64,000 nt of DNA. It comes from an uncultured Armatimonadota bacterium. GTDB taxonomy: Bacteria; Armatimonadota; Fimbriimonadia; Fimbriimonadales; Fimbriimonadaceae. Position numbers and translations under genes: made by a program. Below, piece by piece: positions 49,873 through 57,955 of the stretch. Positions within the stretch are counted from its first letter, which is position 1, and each line of letters begins with the position of its first letter. Below the pieces are notes generated by a model. It was not told where the DNA came from, ran no database searches, and worked only from the letters and a program-made list of their open reading frames with translations. The stretch covers positions 186,001 to 250,000 of the forward strand of contig CAIUHP010000043.1 of assembly GCA_903899015.1 (NCBI GenBank), read 5' to 3'.

Positions 49873-50908
49873 AGCTTCTCCGCTCCGAGCCTGAAATCAA
49901 GCTGACAAGCCATTCAACCGGCCCACGTTTGAATCGCCTCAGCCAAAATTCTGAAAAGCAGACCGCGAAGACTAGGTAGCCCGCCAATGTTAGAACTCCT
50001 ATTCGTGTGGGCCATTCTTCGGCGGGATACCAGTGCCTCAGGGGCAACACAACCAACAGGATGTGACCTACATAGTGACTCAGCGATGTTCGCCCGATCG
50101 CGGCGTGCCAAGAAGCCAATTTGAATTTCTGGAACTTCCCTTCCCATGCCTCCAACCCAAATACAACCGCGAAGGCGACACCTCCACAAATGAAAAGGAA
50201 AGGAATTGAAGTTGGCACCCATTCAATCGCAAACACAGAGGACGCGGCAGGGTGCAACCACAACACCAGAAGCCCGGTCGCCAAGGCCAAGCTTGCAGAA
50301 ACAACCAGTCCTATCGTCTTCTTTAGCTTCAGATCGACTGCCAAAATTCCCAACAGGATGAAAACAAGCCACGGCATCAAGGGATAACAACCGTCCACAA
50401 AGATCAATTTCAAAGCAGAGGAGGCGGACAAAATGGGTTCTCCACTATCGTTCCAATCGTGCGCCATCCAAGCATGCCCAACGGGACTCAAAACGGGAAT
50501 CAATAGGATGAGCGCTACTGCTACGCCACCGATCATCCATTTCCCTCCCGCCCGAATGAGGGCGGCCAGTGGCAAGGCACAACCAATCGCCATCAAAACT
50601 TCCGTTGGCCAAAGAGTCAAGTGGAGGATGACGCCTAGCAGTATTAAGGCAAAAGCACGTCGGACGATAAAGATGAAGTAGGAACGCTCGAATCGACTCT
50701 CACCCATCTGAATGGCAAGTGACATGCCCACAAGCACAAAGAAAAGTGACGCCGATTTGCCTGCGAACCACTCCGATACCATGGTCACAACCCTTCCAAG
50801 GCTAGTGGTCGCTCCCTCCGTTGGCACGAGATGCTCGATCATCATCCCCATCAGCGCAAAGCCCCGAGCAAAATCGATGGCGAGGCGACGGGGAGCAGAA
50901 ACGTTCAT
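49862..50908 (-). CDS. Polytopic membrane protein of the heparan-alpha-glucosaminide N-acetyltransferase/DUF1624-DUF418-like group
   Basis: RRLAIDFARGFALMGMMIEHLVP...FAGKSASLFFVLVGMSLAIQM, about 9-10 predicted TM helices, HYVGHILLV. Confidence 0.78.
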   Translation of the reverse strand: MNVSAPRRLAIDFARGFALMGMMIEHLVPTEGATTSLGRVVTMVSEWFAGKSASLFFVLVGMSLAIQMGESRFERSYFIFIVRRAFALILLGVILHLTLWPTEVLMAIGCALPLAALIRAGGKWMIGGVAVALILLIPVLSPVGHAWMAHDWNDSGEPILSASSALKLIFVDGCYPLMPWLVFILLGILAVDLKLKKTIGLVVSASLALATGLLVLWLHPAASSVFAIEWVPTSIPFLFICGGVAFAVVFGLEAWEGKFQKFKLASWHAAIGRTSLSHYVGHILLVVLPLRHWYPAEEWPTRIGVLTLAGYLVFAVCFSEFWLRRFKRGPVEWLVSLISGSERRSFAG

Positions 50909-53900
50909 GGCTCAATCGTTTCGATTTGGCGGGAAGGGGCCCCTTGGTAGCGGCGCCCTGGAAGTAAGTGCTCATGCTTCATGATCACGCTATTCGGCTC
51001 GACCCTTGTATGCTCGCCCACTACTGCCCCGTAGAGAGGAACTGTTGCTCGTCCCAGCGTGGCTCCTTTTTTAACCACGACATGACCAATTTTGAGCACA
51101 CGATCTTCGAAAGTGTGAGCCTGATAGTTGGCGGAAACCGTCGCGTCGTCTTCGATAATGATCATGTCCGGGTCGACTACCTGCGAAAACCCATCAGAAA
51201 GAACGACTCGCTTCCCGATCTTCATTCCCATTGCACGCAGGTAGGGAATGAGAAGGAGTGAGCCTTCTAACGAGTGCAGAATGGGTTCCGCCCATTCCCC
51301 CCACGCCACATATAAGAAGTCCCATCTACTGCACCAACACGACCAGAGGGGATGGATACCCTCCTTCACTTTCCCGAGCAAAGCCCATTTCAGACCCAGA
51401 ACTAAACCACACAAGAATGCCGCGGTCGCAGCCCCGCTAAGGGTTGCACCCAAGACAAACGTGAGCGGCGAACGCATCCACGGAGAGAAATCTGAAAGGA
51501 AGTCCCACCAAAGATAGAAAGAGAACAAAGGGATGGCTGGAACGGTAAACCGCAACGATTCCCAAAATATTCGATTCCAAAACCGAATTGGTGTCGGTTT
51601 AAACGTAAGGTCTTCGTCAACTGGAACGATCTCACGTTTCAGTAATTCGATCGGCGGCAAACCAAACCAAGCAGTGCTTTTGGCCATCACGCAATCATCG
51701 GCAACCGTGCATACCCCTAACAGAATATTTGGCGGAAGCGATTGCCCACCAGGAATAACCGCATGGTTCCCAACAAAGCTGTACGACGAGACCGAAACGG
51801 GTCGAAGTGTACAACGACCCTCCTGAATCGAAGGTGAACCCAAGTACACGCCGTCGGCAAAGAACACATGGCTGTCGATAGAAATAAGCTCCGGCACGAC
51901 GTCAATGATTGTGCTGATTTCGCAATCCCTTCCAATCGACATCCCCGCCATTCGAAGCCACACGGGCCAAAACAGAGTCCCGCTCAACCATCGCCCCGAT
52001 GCTTCTACCATCATAGATTTCAAGGAAACTCGCGCAAATGCCGGTGACCTCAAGGGGATCGTTCCCGGCTCAACTTTGCCCAATAACCGACACGCCATGG
52101 CTTCTAAAACGACCATTACCGGAACGCAAGCAAGAGAGATCGCCAAACAAACTCCGAGCCAAAGGGGAAGGCTCGAAAAGGCAGAAGAACTCGATTGGAC
52201 AAGGCGATAGGTCACGATAAAAGCAACCTGGAACGGTAGCATCTGAACGAAATGCACGATCGAGCGTGCACACGTTAACAGAAAGGCAAACCTAATCGGG
52301 GTCATCTCTGACTGCTCCGTTTTTCTCGGCTGAGGAGTCGCACCTGCGGGCCGCGCTGGAATACCATTCCACTTTTCCCCTTTTGGAATGATTGCCCCGG
52401 GTTCAAGCGAAGACAATGGAGTCAGCATCGAACCTTCTCCCATTTGGGAGCCTGGCCCCACCATCGCACGTGTCTCCACAACCGAGTTGGCACCGATCTG
52501 CACACTCCCAAGTACAACTTGGCCGGCTTCTAAGTCCCACACATTGAGCACTGCGTCCTGACATACCGCTACATTGTCTCCAATATCTAATAGATCCCAG
52601 CCCCCAAACAATGGAATCGAGCCTTGGTGGAAATAGACGTTCTTTCCAATCTTTGCTCCTAGGGCGCGAAGAGCCATATTAGCGAACTCAGTCCCTTCAA
52701 GGTTCCTCCAAGGAATTAGCCTAACAAACAGACGAACGATCCAATTGCGAACGAAAAAACTTCCCCAAACAGGTTCTTTTCCAGTTTTGTAAGTTCCAAT
52801 CAGTAGTTGCTTAACAAGCACCGCCAATCCAATCGTCACGGGAGTCAAGAAGGCAATTCCAAATAATCCGATGAGGGGCCAAACGATCAGTAGCATCGTC
52901 CAATCTCCCAACTGATCGAACCAAGGGACGCCTTTCAACATAAACCAGGCTCCCGCAGTGGAACCAAAAACCAGTTCCATGAAAAGAACTAAGGCTTGAA
53001 TGCAAGTGGCCAGGATTGGATTGCCCTTTACCGTCGGTTCCGATGAAGTTAGCGGTGTAACAGCAGCTGAAGACTTCGTCCGCTGCGCAATTCCTTCGAT
53101 CGTCCGACCTTCGTAAATATCTCGAACGGTTATGGATGACGTCTCGGAATCTGTCCGTAGTAGAGTGACGATCCTCGATGCCAGCAACGAGCTTCCGCCT
53201 AGATCCGAAAAGAAGTCGTCCTTGATCGATAAAGGCTCGGTTAATCCAAAGATCTTCTGACATGCCAGAACGACACGCTTTTCAAGATCCGATTCAGGTG
53301 GGACAAATGCGGCCGAGTGATGCTCAAAATGAGGTGCGACAAACTCGAGAGCATCTCGGCGCAACTTGCCACCCACGCTTTTGGGAAGCACATCGCAAAC
53401 CGTATAGGCGTCCGGAACCATGTATCTCGGAAGCCGTTCTCCTATAAACTCCCTGAGCTCTTCAAAATCAATCTCCTGCGCCGGGTTTTCCAAGACCAAA
53501 TGTGCTGACAACCACTCTCGGTCGTCCTGTTTTTGTAATCGACAAGCAGTCTCCCGAACACCCTTAAACTGAGCAATGATTGCCTCGATTGCCTCAAGTT
53601 CAATTCGGTAACCCCGCAACTTAATTTGAGCGTCGATCCGACCGAAATAGCTTAGATTTCCGCTCGGCTCAAGTCGAACTAAGTCCCCCGTCCGATAGAT
53701 TCGCCCGAATTCTGGATGCTCAACAAACTTCTTCTGAGTCACCTCGGAAAGATTTCGATATCCTCGCGCTAAGCCAATGCCAGCAAGGTAAAGCTCACCC
53801 ATTTCTCCTGGCAAAGCTTCCCTGCCATCCTCTGCGGCTACATAGGCGGTGATTCCGTCAACCGGCTTACCAATCGTGATTTCGCCGTTTTCGACAATAT

Positions 53901-54870
53901 CGGTCCGAACGCATGTAACCGTACATTCAGTCGGGCCATAACCGTTTACGAGTCGACGACCCGGTGCCCATGCGTTTGCCACATCCTCCGTTAACGCTTC
54001 CCCTCCGACATACAAAAGCTTGAGATTTGGAAGCGCCTCGCGCGGATTAGAACACGCCATGGTCCTCAGCAAAGTTGGCGGAGGGCACAGCACGGTGATC
54101 CGCTCATTTTGTAGCCATGCCACTAGGTCTGGCCCCAGACGAGCCGTGTCATCGTCCATGACAACCAACGTGGCCCCGGCGGCAAAAGCAAGCCAAGTTT
54201 CTTCGACCGAAGAGTCGTAACTAGCCGAGGAACCTTGTGCGATTCGATCCTGGGCCCCCAACTGAAATTCGCGCAAGTCGGAACGCACCAAGTTTGAGAT
54301 GCTTCGTTCCTCGATCATGACCCCCTTGGGCAGCCCACTGGTACCCGAAGTATAAATCAGGTAGGCGAGGCGATCTTGGCGAAGATTCTCATCGGCTTGG
54401 AAGTCTTCGGTCGGGTGAATGTCATCGCTTGAAAGGACCATCTGATGGTGGTCCGCCAGAGAAACAAGCCGAGGAATATATTCGGGATCAGAAACAATTG
54501 CGATAGGAGTCGCATCCAACAAAATCCGCCGGATGACTTCATCAGGCAAAGCTGGTTCGATACAAACATAGGCAAATCCCGCCCGAAGCGCTCCTAACTG
54601 AGCAGCCCACAAATGCTCCGATGCTCGCGGTACGAGAATTGCAATAATCTGTTCGCCAACTCCAAGCTCAGTAAATCGCGATGCATAGCCGGAAGCAAGA
54701 TAATCAAGCTCCTCGTAAGTAACCGTGTCGCGGTATGCCCTACCAATCCCTGGCGGAATATCTAGAGCGATCTGATGAGGATTTCTTTTTGCATTAAGCG
54801 CAAAGAGGGATGGCAGATCATGCCATTCAGCTCCAACGAACCCTAATTGCCCCTCATTGGCTTCCAGCAT
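50905..54870 (-). CDS. Pls/PosA-type non-ribosomal peptide synthetase (A-T plus TM segments plus three left-handed beta-helix domains)
   Basis: A domain LIYTSGTSGLPKGVMIEE, NGYGPTECTV, YRTGDLVR, LPKSVGGKLRRDAL; carrier FFSDLGGSSLLASRI; then hydrophobic segments and three hexapeptide-repeat blocks (GAKIGKNVYFHQGS..., GMSIGRDCEIST..., GMKIGKRVVLSDG...). 1321 aa. Confidence 0.93.
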   Translation of the reverse strand: MLEANEGQLGFVGAEWHDLPSLFALNAKRNPHQIALDIPPGIGRAYRDTVTYEELDYLASGYASRFTELGVGEQIIAILVPRASEHLWAAQLGALRAGFAYVCIEPALPDEVIRRILLDATPIAIVSDPEYIPRLVSLADHHQMVLSSDDIHPTEDFQADENLRQDRLAYLIYTSGTSGLPKGVMIEERSISNLVRSDLREFQLGAQDRIAQGSSASYDSSVEETWLAFAAGATLVVMDDDTARLGPDLVAWLQNERITVLCPPPTLLRTMACSNPREALPNLKLLYVGGEALTEDVANAWAPGRRLVNGYGPTECTVTCVRTDIVENGEITIGKPVDGITAYVAAEDGREALPGEMGELYLAGIGLARGYRNLSEVTQKKFVEHPEFGRIYRTGDLVRLEPSGNLSYFGRIDAQIKLRGYRIELEAIEAIIAQFKGVRETACRLQKQDDREWLSAHLVLENPAQEIDFEELREFIGERLPRYMVPDAYTVCDVLPKSVGGKLRRDALEFVAPHFEHHSAAFVPPESDLEKRVVLACQKIFGLTEPLSIKDDFFSDLGGSSLLASRIVTLLRTDSETSSITVRDIYEGRTIEGIAQRTKSSAAVTPLTSSEPTVKGNPILATCIQALVLFMELVFGSTAGAWFMLKGVPWFDQLGDWTMLLIVWPLIGLFGIAFLTPVTIGLAVLVKQLLIGTYKTGKEPVWGSFFVRNWIVRLFVRLIPWRNLEGTEFANMALRALGAKIGKNVYFHQGSIPLFGGWDLLDIGDNVAVCQDAVLNVWDLEAGQVVLGSVQIGANSVVETRAMVGPGSQMGEGSMLTPLSSLEPGAIIPKGEKWNGIPARPAGATPQPRKTEQSEMTPIRFAFLLTCARSIVHFVQMLPFQVAFIVTYRLVQSSSSAFSSLPLWLGVCLAISLACVPVMVVLEAMACRLLGKVEPGTIPLRSPAFARVSLKSMMVEASGRWLSGTLFWPVWLRMAGMSIGRDCEISTIIDVVPELISIDSHVFFADGVYLGSPSIQEGRCTLRPVSVSSYSFVGNHAVIPGGQSLPPNILLGVCTVADDCVMAKSTAWFGLPPIELLKREIVPVDEDLTFKPTPIRFWNRIFWESLRFTVPAIPLFSFYLWWDFLSDFSPWMRSPLTFVLGATLSGAATAAFLCGLVLGLKWALLGKVKEGIHPLWSCWCSRWDFLYVAWGEWAEPILHSLEGSLLLIPYLRAMGMKIGKRVVLSDGFSQVVDPDMIIIEDDATVSANYQAHTFEDRVLKIGHVVVKKGATLGRATVPLYGAVVGEHTRVEPNSVIMKHEHLLPGRRYQGAPSRQIETIEP

Positions 54871-54872
54871 TT

Positions 54873-55355
54873 TTAAGCCAATTCCGCTTGCGCGGTTTCC
54901 ATCTCCCTTAATAGGTAATCGGAAACGTTAGCACGTAGCTGTTCGCGAACCGAAGGGTCTAAATGTTTGAACCCACGGATTAATTTGCGACATTCAGGAC
55001 TGCCGCAAAGACAATGAAACGGTTCGGCCATGTCCCATTCACTTGTTTCATAGTCAAACGTGATTTCATCACCCGAATGGATCGTTCGGGTCGCCACTAG
55101 CTCGCGTCCACGAATGCGAGCATTGGGTGAGCAACTATGATTCGTGTAGATCCATGGCGTAAGTGCAACACCATTCGCATCGACGCCAATGGAGTGTGGA
55201 ACGAGATGCGTGTTGTGGTCTAGCTGAATCGAAAAGCGGGATGCCGTATCAATTACGTCGCCTGCAAGGTAGCAAATAGACTCGCCTGCTGTCACATCTC
55301 GATTGATGGACACAAAGTGCCCTCCCGTTCTTGTCCCCACACTCAATCTATGCAT
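54873..55355 (-). CDS. SET-domain protein-lysine methyltransferase-like protein with post-SET cysteine motif
   Basis: YTNHSCSPNARIRG, GDEITFDYETSEWDM, post-SET CLCGSPECRKLIRGFKHL. Stop lies 2 nt before the NRPS start. Confidence 0.9.
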   Translation of the reverse strand: MHRLSVGTRTGGHFVSINRDVTAGESICYLAGDVIDTASRFSIQLDHNTHLVPHSIGVDANGVALTPWIYTNHSCSPNARIRGRELVATRTIHSGDEITFDYETSEWDMAEPFHCLCGSPECRKLIRGFKHLDPSVREQLRANVSDYLLREMETAQAELA

Positions 55356-55640
55356 TTGAAATCTAGCAGACCGGCATCATGCGTTTAAGCTTGCTCGGAG
55401 CGACTCATTATGAACGGATTGGCAATGGTGTGTTTCACTTGAAGGAATTCGAGTGAACACTCAATCCGGAAAGATGAGAACAGGAGAACTGCTCCCATAA
55501 CCAGTAGTGCGTAAGCCTGCCACGAGATCCGGAATTTAAGAGATCGAATAGCGAAGACCTTATCAATATGTTCTAATCCCCAATTTTCTAACCGCGAGTT
55601 CAAGTAATTCGAGTCATGATAAAGGAGACAGGTGCTGATA

Positions 55641-56450
55641 ATGAAGCGAAGATCGTGGGTTCATGCTTGGGGAATTGGCGGAGCGGCTTGCTGCTTTTTC
55701 ATGGGAAGCGCTTTCGCGACGCAGCGGTCGATGCTCGCGAAAGATCCGTTAAACGCAGGCCTCATTCATCGATGGCAATTCGACGGCAACTGCTTCGACT
55801 CCGTTGGCAATCTCAGCACCAAACCAGTCGGGCCAGTCGGATACACCGAGGTCGGCTCGGGGAAAGGCATAGTTTTCGACGGTTCGACAACTGGAATGGT
55901 CCTTCCGCCCGAAAAGGATATGCAGTTCCAGGCTTCGTTTTCGATCAGTGTTTGGGCAAATCTATTCGCGCGACCTTCAGCCTCTCATATGTGGTCCGCG
56001 ATAATTTTTGATGGCGATGATCGCCCCGGTTTGGATCCTTATGCATTGCAAGCGGACCCTAACGGAAAGATCCAGTTCCTTATCACCGGAGCAGGTGGAG
56101 CGTCAACGCTCGATGCACCGATACCACTTAACACCTTTGTTTACCTAACGGCTACTTACAATAAGCAAACGGGCATCCAGAGTTTTTACGAGAATGGCAA
56201 GTTGGTCAACCAGGCCACAGGTGTCCCAAATCTAACTCCCGTAGTAGGGCTAGATGGAAATCAGAATCCTGGTATCGGAATCGGAACGAACAATGCCTTC
56301 CCGAAGAGCAGTTACCATTTTGGCTGGAATGGGATCCTTAGCGATCTTAGGATCTATAACCGAGCCCTAACACCTGCCGAGGCCCTGGAATTATTCCATC
56401 GCGGAGTCACTCGTCCGCTCGGCACAAAAATCAACCCGATCAACCCTTAA
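55641..56450 (+). CDS. LamG/concanavalin-A-like secreted protein
   Basis: NAGLIHRWQFDGNCFDSVGN...QFQASFSISVWANL...GWNGILSDLRIYNRALTPAEALEL. ATG at 55641 preferred over the GTG at 55632. Confidence 0.87.
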   Translation: MKRRSWVHAWGIGGAACCFFMGSAFATQRSMLAKDPLNAGLIHRWQFDGNCFDSVGNLSTKPVGPVGYTEVGSGKGIVFDGSTTGMVLPPEKDMQFQASFSISVWANLFARPSASHMWSAIIFDGDDRPGLDPYALQADPNGKIQFLITGAGGASTLDAPIPLNTFVYLTATYNKQTGIQSFYENGKLVNQATGVPNLTPVVGLDGNQNPGIGIGTNNAFPKSSYHFGWNGILSDLRIYNRALTPAEALELFHRGVTRPLGTKINPINP

Positions 56451-57745
56451 CCAATTCCCCGCGTCCCCGCAACGATCATCGCGTCAGCGAAGCGATCAAC
56501 TTCCGCGGGAGTCGTGTAGATCTGAGGAGTCACTCGAATCCCATTGAACTGAACATGTTCAATGGGAGCCGTGACGATCTGATAATTCTTTTCAAGCCAA
56601 CTTGCGAGTTCGCCCGGCTTGGTGCCCACCACTTCCACCGTGCAAATGGCACAAGAATGGTCTGCATCCAGATTCGTATGAAATCGAATATTCGGAACAT
56701 CAACCAGCTTTTCGGTCCAACGTGATCGCAAATACCGTAACCGCGCCGTCTTTCTCTCCGTTCCGATCATCTCATGAAATGTCAGCGCCTCAGCGATCGC
56801 GTTGTGTACCGCCGCTTGATGGGTTCCGATTTCCTCAAATTTCCGAATGTCGTTTGTCTGGGTAAGCGCAGGGGCCATGAGTGCCCAGAGGTCCGCGACC
56901 TTCTTCCGATTTACATACAGGAGCCCGGTTCCAATCGGCGCCATCAACCACTTGTGAAGGGACGTAGCGAAGTAATCGCACCCCAAATCTTTCTGCTGAA
57001 ATGGAAACTGGGCAAATGCGTGAGCTCCGTCTACAACGACCGGAATTCCGTGTTTACGTCCCAGATCACAAATCTCCCGAACCGGAAAAATCTGCCCGTT
57101 CATAAATCCGACGTGGGACACCAAAATGATCTTGGTTCGAGACGTAATTCCTCTCTCAAAAGCATTAATGAGTTCGGCATGACTTTTGGGCACTGCTGGA
57201 ATCTCAACCTGGACCATCTTGATCCCTTCCCTTTTCTCACGTTGCTGAATCGCAAAGATCATCCGTGGATAGTCCAAAGTGGTTGTCAGAATCTCGTCTC
57301 CCGACTCCATTGGGAGTCCAAACAGACAAGTCATCAGCGATTCACTTGCGTTTCGGGTAATCGCGATTTCCTCTGAATCTGCACCAAAAAACGCTGCGAG
57401 TCGTTTGCGCACCCCTTCGATTTCAGGGTCAAGATCGCGCCACATAAAGATGCTCGGTCCCTGATTGGCTACATCAATCTGTCTTTTAAGCGACTCGCAT
57501 ACAACCCTCGGTGATGGCGAACATCCTCCGTTGTTGAAGTTGATGGTGGTTGGATGGAGCGTAAACGCATTTCGAATGCCTTGCCAAAAATCCTCGTCAC
57601 TGCTGTTCAATTCCGGGGCAGAAGTGGCATTCGAAATCAGTTTCTCAACTTCGTCCAAACTGGAATCCCTAAATGAAGCGGGAGTGCTAGAGTAAGAAGC
57701 GACATCGTTTGGAAATTCCATCAAGGATGGAGACGGTTTACGCAA
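56447..57745 (-). CDS. Class-V PLP-dependent aminotransferase (isopenicillin-N-epimerase-like)
   Basis: INFNNGGCSPSPRVV...ITRNASESLMTCLFGLPM...PVVVDGAHAFAQFPFQQKDLGCDYFATSLHKWLMAPIGTGLLYV. Confidence 0.92.
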   Translation of the reverse strand: MRKPSPSLMEFPNDVASYSSTPASFRDSSLDEVEKLISNATSAPELNSSDEDFWQGIRNAFTLHPTTINFNNGGCSPSPRVVCESLKRQIDVANQGPSIFMWRDLDPEIEGVRKRLAAFFGADSEEIAITRNASESLMTCLFGLPMESGDEILTTTLDYPRMIFAIQQREKREGIKMVQVEIPAVPKSHAELINAFERGITSRTKIILVSHVGFMNGQIFPVREICDLGRKHGIPVVVDGAHAFAQFPFQQKDLGCDYFATSLHKWLMAPIGTGLLYVNRKKVADLWALMAPALTQTNDIRKFEEIGTHQAAVHNAIAEALTFHEMIGTERKTARLRYLRSRWTEKLVDVPNIRFHTNLDADHSCAICTVEVVGTKPGELASWLEKNYQIVTAPIEHVQFNGIRVTPQIYTTPAEVDRFADAMIVAGTRGIG

Positions 57746-57955
57746 GTTGTTGGACTCAATAACAGAATTGGCAACTGATGTTTTTGGTTTCTCACTTCAG
57801 ATGTTTATCATCAGCGGGCCTGCCAAAGCACGGCAAGGAAGCACTAACTCAAAACTGGCATCACTGAGCGACTCAGATGGATCGTTCCATAATCAACGAT
57901 TGGTACAGCCTCAAGGAAAGACTTACGTTCCTTTCCTGCTCGTTTAGAAGCGACG

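Noticed and set aside
55385-55603. 72 aa minus-strand ORF with one possible TM helix upstream of the SET gene
   Set aside because: TTG start, no recognisable family and no clear RBS; could be real but not supported.
57747-57947. 66 aa ORF before recQ
   Set aside because: No conserved motif; likely chance ORF in the recQ upstream region.
57800-57950. Possible small SRP RNA (cggcaaggaagca resembling the GGAAGGAAGCA core)
   Set aside because: The surrounding sequence does not give the required GGAA tetraloop stem or the conserved UCAG/AGCA asymmetric loop.
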